From Dactylellina haptotyla (Eukaryota; Ascomycota; Orbiliomycetes; Orbiliales; Orbiliaceae), in NCBI GenBank assembly GCA_031310005.1, contig CM062379.1, positions 310,001 to 374,000 on the forward strand: 64,000 nucleotides of DNA. Reading direction: 5' to 3'. This document shows, in pieces, positions 33,832 to 45,193 of this stretch. Position numbers and translations under genes: made by a program. Positions within the stretch are counted from its first letter, which is position 1. Each line of letters begins with the position of its first letter. The notes under the pieces were generated by a model that worked only from the letters and a program-made list of their open reading frames with translations, was not told the DNA's origin and ran no database searches.

Positions 33832-35505
33832 TTAACCATTTGTCCCGGATGGGCTGGTTGCTGGTGGGCCTTGAGATATTGATGAAAAGTTGAAGGGATC
33901 AATACGGTAGTTGTATTGGGACGCGGGAACATCTTCAGGGTATATCTCCTCGAAAGCACCGTCTAGCTGGCGTGGGAGTGAGTACGATCGTTCCTGATTC
34001 TTGATGAACGCACGGATGAGATGGCGTCGCTCAGCGCCTTCCCCAATCGAGGCGTCTCGGAATTCCTCCCGAGAGTGAACGACGGCAAGGTTGTTTATGA
34101 ACTGAATATCGCCTTTTTGGAGCTGAATGCGAGCTGCATGGCGTTCGGCAGCGAAGTGGACGCTGTCAAGGGCCTCAGCTTGAAGCAGGGAGAGGGGTCG
34201 AGGGGAATCTCCGGGATTCGAGCCTGTGAATGGACGACGCGCGACGAAGAGAATGGGTCGACCTGCATGCTGGTAGAGAAGCGGGCGCTGGTAGAACTCT
34301 TCAGAGTCAAAGTCGTGGGTGGAGAAACTACAAAAACGTGTTAGTGGGTCCAAGCGATTTGGCACTGATACTATTTTGGGGCTAGTTTTACCGGTTAAGC
34401 TTCCAATCTTCAGACAAGGTTTTGATAACATGAGGCTTGTGCGCAGCGAGTTCATTGTAGACCTTTGCGGAACTAGCCACCATGCTCCCACCACCGTTGC
34501 CAGCGACACCAGCGACAAAAAGCGCAATGATGTGAGCGGTATCATTGTGGAATGACTGTAGGTTTGCCGTTAATTAGTAAAACACGTCTCTGAATAGAAT
34601 TTGACCAGCTGAGGTCTTACCATATGAACATTAGTGTATCCTGGCGACTTGATTAGCCCCTCGGCATACAACGGTCGGAGGTTCGTCAGGTGCGCTAACC
34701 ATAACGCCACCACTAGTCAGCCCCATATATTCTGAAACGTTTATCGGGATCTTTTGATAAATTTTTGCTTACCGAGTGCGCTCTTGCTGAGAGTTTGCAT
34801 TCCGAGCTTGCTGCCAACATAACTGCTGAGGCCCAGAAAGATGACAACACGTTCGAGTGGTGTATATTTGTCGGCGTCTAGTCCGCGAATAACTGCAAAA
34901 CCGCGACGATCGTAGAGGTTCGAGACGGTTTGTTGCATTTTGACCTTCAGAGATTCGCTGATTTGAAATGTTTCTTGAGAGATATAGTTGACCGTATCGT
35001 GCATCCCTATACATTCTAATTAGCCTGCCGAACCGTGAAGCGAAAAAATAGCCTCTGTGTCCGCTATAATGCACGGGCAACAAAAAAGGAGCACGGATCA
35101 TCGATATCCATTTCCGGTGCCCACATAACCGGGATAGCGTAAATATGATTGGAATCGCTAATACTAACCGAGATAAGACTTTGTCGCGGTTTCGACTGAC
35201 TTGACATCATCTTCGCTGAGGCGAACCAACCAATCGTCTTCGGCGAGATCAGATGACGTCCAGTTCAGAGGGCCGTCGACATTGGCAGGGAAGCCTGTAG
35301 GCAGTTCCTGTGCTTGAGACTTTGTAGATAGGTGAGCCTTGACCAGTTCCTCGCGTTTCTGGTAACCTTCGAGACACGGGACATAGTTGATTCTGGCAAC
35401 GTTGCTGGTCGTTGATTCGACAACGCTCTGCTGCTGCTGTAGCGACTTGAGATAGTTCTTGAGCTCAGTGATTGGGGCGCCCTGGCCGTACGGAGCTGGA
35501 GCCAT
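33832..35505 (-). CDS. TauD/TfdA-family Fe(II)/2-oxoglutarate dioxygenase
   Basis: Five exons: 35505-35169, 35006-34773, 34694-34621, 34555-34392, 34327-33832; 434 residues. The iron site is visible: His218 and Asp220 (SFHNDTAH) at the start of exon 4, and the distal His354 (NLAVVHSREEF); Arg371/Arg375 (RRHLIRAFIKN) fit the 2-oxoglutarate-binding arginine. Expected reaction: hydroxylation or oxidative cleavage of a small acid or sulfonate using 2-oxoglutarate and O2, giving succinate and CO2. The fungal members of this length include taurine- or clavaminate-synthase-like enzymes and secondary-metabolism oxygenases. The 110-residue N-terminal region before the fold is typical of fungal members (FPANVDGPLNWTSSDLAEDDW). 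No signal peptide, so cytosolic. A longer upstream ORF exists, but ATG 35505 is taken as the start because the upstream codons lack a conserved start. Confidence 0.82.
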
Positions 35506-38500
35506 GTTTGCAAGACAAGGTTTTGGTTTGTGCTTGTGTCTCGATATGAAGGAGCTCGTTCGTGAAGATGATGCAGGATGCCTTTGACTGAGTACCCAAA
35601 GGTCTACTTTTGGCATACGATAAGTTATCAAAAATCGAGGCATATAAAGGATTTTGCTGGGGTTGACGTTGCTGATGCAAATTGCAATGCAGGATTGATG
35701 AGGATGCGAAACAGAGAGCTCTACAGCCTGCAGACAAGCCAGGGTTTTATAAACAGGAAACAAAAGTTTGGGTGCTGTAGATGATATCTGGATTGCTTGA
35801 TCTGAGTCAAGTGGTGGGGGGGATATTCGAATCGAGGACGGGCCAGCTGGTTGGCGATGGTTGTTTTGCGCCGCAGGACGGAAGGAATGGGGACGACAAA
35901 ATTGGCAACGGTGTGTATAAAAAAAGCGCTTTATTTTCAGTATGACTTATAAAATTACTAGACGAACATTGGACGAAAATTTGGATCGAGATATTATATG
36001 TGAAGCCGATAGTGCCAGTGATTATATTGACTCCGGCCCACACTGGAGTGCAGGGAGGTCATGTCTTAAATTTTAACTGGACCTTGGCCGCTTCTGACCA
36101 TAACTTGAATCAACGCAGCATGCAGCGCCGTGATTATGCCGACGGGTGGAGATCCCATCGGTCAGTCAGTAAGTAAGTACTGTTTGGATTTTTAATTAAC
36201 TGTTCAAGAGACAGACGGCCATGCGTCAGCCTAGGGTCTTCTTGCTGGGAGGTCTTGTTCGCGGCGGAAGCGACGAACCCTTTCACGGAAGCTCCTTATG
36301 TGGTGCTGTCTACCTTGTTTGGCAGGCGAAATGTGTTGCCGTTCAGTCCGCCGTAGTACGTAGGTAGTTAGTAGAGCCTGTTATAAAAAGTAAAATACCA
36401 CTTTATTTTTTTTTTCTCTTAAATTTCCTTTCTTTTTTTCTTCTTCGATGACTTTAATATCTTTTATGTTTTATTTTTCCTGTTTCCTGTTCGCTTGACA
36501 GCGGGTGGGCGCAAAAGCAAAACGTGAATGACTGGAGGTCTATCCGTCGACAGCCCGGTCCTCCGCCGTATGGCCTGTATGGATACGGCTTGTATGGAGG
36601 CTACTCCACGCACAGTTCGGCAATCTTCAGAACGAACTGCAGGCCAATAGACCCCTCCCTCCCACTTCATGTTGCTGCATGGTTCCTGATCCGATTTGAG
36701 GCTAAAAGAAGGATTAAGCAAGGGGACACCGAAAAGCAATATCAAAAATCAAGAAATCGAAAAAACAAAATCCAAAAAAAAGTCATCGGCGGACACTTCG
36801 CGCCTGCAAGAAAATGTTAAAATGTCATGACGTGGAGTGCACCGGCATGTCACGGGGGGTTTGCAGCTCCTTTTGTGTCTTCTCATCGCGGGTCTGGCCT
36901 TAAACTAGCCTCAATCTTAATAATCTCAGTCATTTGGTCCCCGTCTTTGTCCTCATGCCCTCGACTCGAATGTCGAATGAGGGGCACGGTTAGCTCTTAG
37001 CTAGCTGCTCTTAGCCCGCTCGTGCTTGATTGCTCTGCTAGGTTGCGACGTAGCTAGCTTAGCGTATGGCTGTGTGGTGGTGGTCATGGTCCGGTCCCAT
37101 CCTCGTCGGCATCCTTGAGCCTATCGCGACGCCCATCGTAAAACATAAAAATCTCCAAGTGGACCTCTCAACGATTGTGCAATGACCCCCCAAATCTCGC
37201 TGCAAGTCTTAATTACAAGCCTGCTACGACACTCCGCTGCTGCGGCTTTTCGTTTCCCCTGCGGAAATTCCTGGATCTGCTAGCGGTTGATCCATGGTTC
37301 CGGATAACCCAATTGCATCTAGTCCCCGACTCTCCGCGGTGTCTGTTTCACTTCAGCTTTCTGGCCACCCTCACGACACACGAACTCGCGCTGCCAGTGG
37401 ATCTCAGGCCGGTCCCCATGAGTCGACTCGGGCTATCACCTGACTCCAAACAGGTTGGATTTTCGATATTACGGGAGCTTTTCCAGCGGTCGTGACGCCC
37501 GTTGCAAGCGCCTTACAGCTGCTAACAGCTGTTCAGGTGCCGTCCAGGTGCCGTTCAGGTACGAGAAACCCAGTCCTTCACCTTCAATTAAGCTTAATAT
37601 GGATCCTCTATATTAGCTTTTTAATATTCTCCCCATTGACATTTCACTCCACGATATTGAATAACCAATCTTTCCCCAATCCACTCTAACTTTGGTCCTA
37701 AAATAATTTTTTCTTTTGGATCTCAAGACCTTGGGCTGCATGGGGCTCCTCCTGATTGTCACATAGCGCGACCCCCCTTGCTTTCCCAACACACCAACTC
37801 CTCGAACCAAGCAAAAAACGAACAACCACAGCCGACCGAGCCGGCTATTCTGTGCTGCTTGGGGGTGTGTTGGGTGCGCACAGGCCCACCAAGATCTCGA
37901 GATGTCTAAGACACCTCCTTTGATAGAAGGTTGAACATACCTTGAACTTACTGCGATATAAGATCACAAGGTGCTCATGCGTGGGATGGTGAAGACAGTT
38001 GGCAATTCGACCCCTCTAGATTTTCATTTCAAGATTCAATTCTTCGCAATTTTCGGAGCCATCGAGATCGGAAAAGAAACACCTGGGGGGAAACTCTGGG
38101 TTTTTCCTTCAATCTTGAAGGAAACTGCGACGAAACAGGATGGCTAACTGACCAATAGGAACTGCAGGTGTGCCATCGCGGCGACACCTGCAGCATGTAC
38201 CCACTTACCATTTATTATGCCGAAGCCTAGGAGCAGGCATCGGGGAAGCTCCAGGATGATAATAATAATTCCAATTGGAATTTATCTCTGAATGATGTTT
38301 TATCTCTAGCAAGCTTGCAACACCTGGGTTCAAATTTTTTGCTTCACGCTACAGTTTGAGCAGGTGAGCCAACACCACATGCCCACACCTTGACTGATAA
38401 ACAACAAAAATCGCTTGGAATCTCATATCTTTTGAATTTTTATCATGTAATACGGGCTCCAAAACAAAAGTTATCCACCCCCGACTGTTCTAACCTCTCA

Positions 38501-41500
38501 ATCATATCGGCAGTTTATACCATATGCAATTTCATGTTGTGTAACAAAGTTTCTCGCCTGCTGTATCTTGTCACGAGCCAGACTGGAGCTTGGGAGGTAG
38601 CTCTCTGAAACCTCCGTTGCGCATCTTTCGGTATAGCTGGGGTCCGATCTAGCTCCCTCGTACAGCTAAACGCAGTCGTAAATTACCGAACCATCCAATG
38701 ATTCCCGTCTTTTCACATTCCTAGAAATCCATTGATGAATTCGGGGTATGTCTAGGCACCCCGAATCATATGCGCCATACATTGTGAGGTAGTATATTTG
38801 CGTGGCAATGCATCGTCGCACACGCCGCCCGAATGGCGATTCCGAGAAGAAACGGCAGATATGAGGTCCAAACCGACAAATGATATCATCCTGACATGAA
38901 AATGATGTTCCCGTTTGTAATCCAGACTGTGAAAAAAATTGTTTTTCATTTGAAATCCTGATGTTACCATCCTAACGATTTCCTTGATTCTGCCGTTCAT
39001 GCTAGGCCAATATCTTCGGCGTCATGATATTTTTAACACTCTTCTCCAAAAGTGGAAACCTGGGTGAGAAATTAGTTTCGGGAGAGTTCGCAATTGGACG
39101 CTGTGATAGTCGTGAGGCGTTTCCAAGGATCATCAAATTTTATATCGGGGTTCGAAATAGCTCTGCACTGAATTCGTCCCTCTGATTGGCTGGCTGGCAT
39201 CCCGCCTCAGTACTTAGCTCCAACATTGCAACGGCAGTCTAAACATAAACTTGAAACTTATACGCCGCCTAGAGTATATCCAGCTCGGACCGTTACAGAA
39301 CTTAAACGACCCTTCCCCCCCATCTTGACGAGTTCCGAATGCGATCCCTTATTCTTGCATATAAAAATAATTCTCTTTTTGGTTGTTTGCATGTTTCTCC
39401 TTGTGAGACATTGCCAAAGTACCCTCCCAATTGAACAGCAGGTCTTTTGAAAGCGAAGGCATAAATTTGAAAAATATATATGCACCTACGGAAGAAATTT
39501 TCCGAAGGGCCCTCTCGCCTGGTAGTCGGTACGTACTGGTACCCGTGGTGATAAATGTCCGAACTCTTTAATCAGCTTCACCTTCCTCTTCATACGCTCT
39601 TCCACCTGCCCAAGTTGTATTAGGATATCTTACTTTGGATTGGGGCAGATTAGAAATTCTAGAACTACAGGATGCGTCGTGTGTGTCGACGGTTAACCGG
39701 TTCTAATTTGTCTTATTAGACGGACTAATCCGGTAATTAAAAGTGTTTTAAAGCGCTTATACTCCAATAATCCCCTAAGCGACTGCTCGATGCTTCGCAA
39801 ACTGCATACAGAACCTTGTAAGCATGCTGGCCGGCCGTGCCGCATCGTCGTCATAGTGGTAGTATTTGCATGTGGGAGTAATCGGGCAAGGGGGGAAGTT
39901 CTATCAGCTGGAAGAAACCGACATCCCGTTAACCGCCCGTTCACTTTATTGATCGTGGTGGCTGTAATGTGAAAAAGCAAGGTGTCGTAAAGTCATCGTC
40001 GCGTGGATTCGATAATCTCAGGTGAGAATGAATCCTTTGGTGATGGTAAAAACACCCGAGAGAAATTGAGACGATGTAGATGCCTAACTCCGAAAACGAA
40101 TGTAGTTGGCAGAAACGGGCTCATTGATAATCGAAGCTCCCCGATTTGACCCCATCTCCGGCGCGAAAATTTCGTCCTGTCCCTACCTAGCTTCAGTATA
40201 TTTGATGGATTGTAGCAGATGTGGTGCCGGCCTATGCCGAGATCCTGGAAGCTTTGCGTCTAGACCGTGCATCCTGAGCTTGATTGCATATAGACGAGCA
40301 CGCAACCCCCTTCAGTTCATTCATCATACCACTGCCAACTGGCAACGTCCTCATTGGGGTCTACTACATGTAGCAGCTGCAAGCACAACAGTAGCACACG
40401 TATTCCGAGAAACGGGTGCTCAATGCTTGGGTCGAATATTAATTTCGAAAAATATTGAAACAAGAAGGATGTTACACATCGTTAGGAACCAAGGAGGCAA
40501 GACACTTGTGTTCTAGAAGCTTGAAAAAATGAGGATAATCCCTTGATTACTTTCACAAGCTTCTGAAGCAAGCTCGTGCTTGCTCTCTCGCCCCCCATTT
40601 GACCCGGGTACCCCATTACCCCATTGGAACACTAGAGAATCACCTCGTATTCTGGAGGCTCTTTGTGCCAAGTCTTGATACAGGATCCCTTGCACTAAAC
40701 GCAGGCTCGAACTTTGGGGTTCCCAGTCTAGGCGCAGCAGCAAGCGTTATCTCGACTTCCGTAATCAGATCATGAGGAACACCTTTCCCTTACCATTAAT
40801 AAGGCTACCAGGAATCGAGGTAAAACACAAAATTCGTTAGTGTGGAACAAATTTTTTCACGTTTCCTTAGACCACTCTCGCCTTACCTTTACACGTGCAA
40901 AGCCTGCTTGTTTCGCGGATGACCAAGGATGAAGAGAAAAGGTAGCGGAGGCCGGAGCCCCCCGAAACGGGAAACTTGCTGCCGTATTATTAGGCAAAGT
41001 GGGCGTAGACGGCCAACTGACTAAGCTAGTTGATAGCTATTTTGTTCGGGCATTATCCTTGATAACTGCATATTCACCGGCCAGCGTCGGTTTCAAACTT
41101 GGGGGCGTAGTCAATAAGTTTTTTCACAATCTTTCAAACTTTTTCCATAATCTCAAGTTCTCTCCATCAGATCAAACCATACCAAGCGAAGGCTAGACAT
41201 GTGAACTTTGAGATCGAATCCGTCACGATATGCAGAACTAGGAGCGGGATACGAAGAAATGGTTATCGAGCCTGCGTTTGCCGTTTTAGTCCCTCCGATG
41301 ATTCAGTGTAGTTCTAAAAGCCGACCACCACAGAACTTAGACTTTTAAATTTTGGAGATTTAAATTTTTTTCTGGTCAAGGCGTAAGCTACGATCGAGCT
41401 TTTACCTGCTCAAGGACGGATAATGCCGTGGGAAAACATTTTAGAAAGAATTATGTAATGCCGTTGTAGCTGTAACGCGTGTCCCAACCCCTTTGAAGGG

Positions 41501-42318
41501 AGAGGGTAATAATGACATCGAATATCGGATACTCCTCGGAGCTTTTTTGAGATCGGGTGCATAGGCGAGTCTCAGTCCATCAGAACCTGGTTTGCGCAAC
41601 CAGTGTTGTTCCGCGATTCGACGGAGCTTTAACTGCATGAACGTGGAACGGGGATATTCCGGTTGGAATGAATGTCGTACCACTTATGTTTCTTTCCAAC
41701 CTTTGCTGGATGGAACCAAGCCATCAGTTTCAGGATTCCTGCCATATTTTGCGCAAGCATGAGAGCGGGCGTTTTCAGGCATAAGGGTTTCCGTCCGCAG
41801 TGTATTTTGTGGTGAATTATGTTAACTGGATTGAACTCATAGAATGAGAAATAGGATACAAATATTTAACTGGAGAATAATATGAGAAAAACCTAATATA
41901 ACGCTCGCCAGAAATTTAGCCAGCTGAGAAAGCTAAACGTGGATTTGGAAAAGAATAGTGTGTCCAAGAAGAATAGTGTGTCCGAATTCCCGGAGTAGCT
42001 TGCATGAAGGTGGCTGTTTGTGGCGTAGAGCAAATGAGAGATCTCGCTACTGGTTGGTGAATACCACAGAGCAGCTTGCATCCTAGAGCAAATTGTATTT
42101 CCCACAGAATTTACTCAGCCTAGGTTGCTATCTTAGATGGGATCAAGATCTCATTTGCAGAGTTACTCTTTGACTCTCATTACGCAAGTGAGCAAAGTAT
42201 TCAAAGTAGTTACCGATCAGTACCCGACAAACCCATCCGTTTCGTCCTCGCTCTTTGAGAAACTTTGGTGGAATGTGCCGAATGATTCTAACAAGAAGCT
42301 TTTGGGGAGTCGGGTTGA
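35506..42318. other. Gene-poor stretch, 6.8 kb
   Basis: The largest empty interval. All ORFs are below 140 codons (longest 40106-40516 plus, 136 codons), with no domain signal and no splice series that extends them. It holds poly-pyrimidine tracts (36400-36480), many short AT-rich segments, and an 18-bp tandem duplication near 41949-41984. I see no reverse transcriptase, transposase or terminal repeats by eye. It may be promoter-rich, non-coding RNA, or mutated transposon debris. Confidence 0.45.
41949..41984. repeat. Tandem repeat, two copies of about 18 bp
   Basis: AAGAATAGTGTGTCC occurs twice in succession with a period of 18 nt. Confidence 0.8.
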
Positions 42319-44183
42319 TCAAAGATTAAGCTGGGACTGCTGCCGGAATTTCTGTTGACCCCAAGCCTGAATCATGGCTATTTTGTGACCGGAACAGTTC
42401 ATATCTGTTAAAGTTTGCACATTATCGGCTATTTCGATCACTGCTTCCTGAAGCTCATCAGGCAAAGACATCTTTACTGCTTGGGGAGCTAAATAGTTTG
42501 TGATCCAGATGAAAGGGTCTATGCTAAACTTTGGAACCTGCTCCTGAATTATTTGCATTTAACCGCAAGAAACGAGAATTCGTGTGTTAGTGTTGTCGAG
42601 GAACACTAGAAACAAATAAGAGAGGGGGGACATACGTAGTCATATGTTGTATGCACCGTCCCATCATCAAGTATTTCCTTCAACCGAACTTGCACTCTGC
42701 TAAAGTGTCGATTTTCTTGACACTTGCTGCAGCGATATGTTTCGTATATAGACTTACGAGGATGATAGAAAACGATCATATGGGTATCGGGTTGCTGGCC
42801 ATCACTATTCATATGTTCCAACACAGCACCTAGAAATCTCTCGATAGCCGTAGACATAATCACGAAACAGACTTGCCATACTTTTCGCGTATATATTTCT
42901 TTGATACTGCGAGAAAGTTCTGGCATCAGCAAAAACCAAAGCTGTCTCTCGCTCGCCCTTGTGACTGTTGTCGACCTTCTTGGACAAAGAACCATAGCTA
43001 TTGCGTTAGGCGGAACATTCCCTTCGTCATCATCTTGATAATAAGTATTGATTTCTCGGAGCAGCTGAACAGGCCCCACCAGTTCCTCAACTCTTGAACG
43101 GACACTAATATCGACTTCGAATCCGCTGGTCTGAAAATATAGATAAAGTTAGCTCAACGTCAACACCTACTAATCAACGCATATTGGTTGAGAAAATAGG
43201 GATTAGCTAATAAGGTTGTATTTGATATGTCCATATATTCAACAATATAATATGGTGGTTACGCAAGAGCCTTTTCGCCTTTTACTTACCGTCGACTCGG
43301 CCCGTGTATTGGCCGCGCTATTTCTAGGAAGAAGTGCTACAACTGAAGGGCTGTAGCAGCCCTTCTTGCCAGGTGCCGGCGAGCATATACTCAACCCAGG
43401 TGAAGGAGAACCTATAAGTTTAATTTAAAAGTTAGCACTATATCATGGTTGACATGTAACCAAACGCTAGCTCGCACTTCTTAGTATTTGAGAATATGGG
43501 TCCAACTCGAAAGGAACGCATCGCTAGCGTAACTGCTGTATAGGACTATGAAGATTTACCTTGGAGCCAAAGGGAAGCCTCAGGAGAACTGAGTTTTACT
43601 TGAAGACTTTCTTCAACCATTGCCCACATATTGTAATTATAAATCGAGCAAGGATGATATCCTAAGAGTTCTGTGGTATGAGCTTCATTATCTTCATTAA
43701 TATAATCTAAAATATCTCTGGACATTGCTAGCTGGTAGAAGCCACGTTAGGTGGAAATTGCCGTCTTAAAAATCGTTTTATTTTATCTTTGTCGATTTCT
43801 CTCCCTCCGACTCGTACGTTCGTATCTTTCCCTTCGAGAACCCATCGTTCGAGAACTTGACGAATTGCTGCCCTCATCTCTGGCGCTTTAATATTCTTGT
43901 CGATGTTCAATTCCCTGATCTTGGCCAAATATTGTCGACGACTATGGTTATCTCAGTTTATCAGGCAAATAGTAAAGATCGTGCGCGCTATGTGAGTATT
44001 ATATTGAAGAGCAACCTACCTTGCAACAAAGCCTTGATCGGTTTTCATAGAACTGATACATTCGGAAAGTGAAAGTTTATTCACAGAGTAGAGGGCTACG
44101 AAGTCCGATTTTACCGCTTCCCATTCCCATGCTGGTATTGCTCGCTCTCGCTCTTTTCTCGGAACAGTTCTATCCAGAGGCAT
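42319..44183 (-). CDS. Clr5-domain protein, copy A (damaged or re-spliced)
   Basis: Model: 44183-44020, 43941-43818, 43731-43560, 43411-43290, 43130-42636, 42543-42319; 433 residues. The N-terminus has the Clr5 pattern (AWEWEAVKSDFVALYS, then GFVASRRQYLAKIRELNIDKNIK). Clr5 domains occur at the N-terminus of many fungal proteins and are named from a silencing factor of fission yeast. The next paralogous block is IKRFLRRQF, after which the frame breaks: the frame runs to a stop at 43728, while the paralogous WAMVEESLQVKL block sits in another frame. The break is avoided if an 86-nt intron (43732-43817, GTACGA, branch CTAAC, CAG) is removed, but that deletes the conserved block. The 122-nt exon (43411-43290) has the same length and phase as in copy B. 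A Cys pair (CSKCQENRHF) lies at the place of a CPTC motif in copy B. Confidence 0.6.
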
Positions 44184-45193
44184 TTCGGGATGAAGTTTGT
44201 GTTGTGGATTTTAGGAATGGGAATGTGCGAAAAGGGATGTTATTCGAGGCTTATAATAAATCGACGAAAATATCTTTAAGATATAGGCAAAGTAAAAGCT
44301 TAGGTAGTAAAAAGGCGATCTTTTATATAAACATTAAATTTCCAAGATCCGAAGCGGGTCTCTCTCTACATGTACATATCATTACGACTACTTCAGCCTG
44401 CTCGAACTTATCCTCAGGCTCGCTGGTTGTCAGGTGGCACAGACCATGTTACAAGCCACGGTCGATAGCAAACAAAGCTCATGACAAACATAAGGCTTGT
44501 CCCAAAAGGACCTCCGCTGACTGCTAAACTCCTTGGAATGGTGCATGTTGTTTATTGGACGAATCTAAAGTGAAAAAGAGTGATCCGACACGTGAGTCGT
44601 ATCCGGCATTCCTACTATTAATAGAACTACCATGAACAAAAGAACTCAAGTTACAAGAGATCTGGGAGTATTATATGCATATTGGGCAGTGACAGTAAAA
44701 CTAAAATGTACAGAAACAGTTGGCGTCTTTCAAAATAGAATTTTCGGGACCCACAAATATTGCTACGCAAGTGTCGCGATGAAACTTGCAGGATCTATGC
44801 TTAGTCGAGCCAATAGTTTATATGTTATACTATCAAAATTCGGTATTTATAGGCGAGATCCATGAATCATATCCTTCATGAAGGTTGTTCGCCAATTCGT
44901 TGACTTGAATTAGACAGATCGGAAACTATATAGAGTGACAGCTGGATTACTAGCATATATTTTACGTTCATGATTTTTTGAACAACTGGTTAGTGGTAAT
45001 GCGATCCTACTTGTTTAATAAAGACGAATTGTAATACAAAATCATAGTAATTCACCTGAATCTCACTCATATACCGAACTAACAATTCCCCTGGGTATTT
45101 CTGTGAAAACTCTGACGACGAGAATAAGTACACCCTTTTAGAATAAGATAACGCCTGAAATCGTTTTGATTTGCCTCAATACTTTGCATGCTT
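44184..45193. other. Spacer between the two Clr5 genes
   Basis: 1.0 kb of AT-rich sequence, promoter side of copy A and 3' side of copy B. Short ORFs only. Confidence 0.55.

Noticed and set aside
40106-40516. 136-codon ORF in the gene-poor region
   Set aside because: No motif, no flanking introns, composition not different from surroundings.
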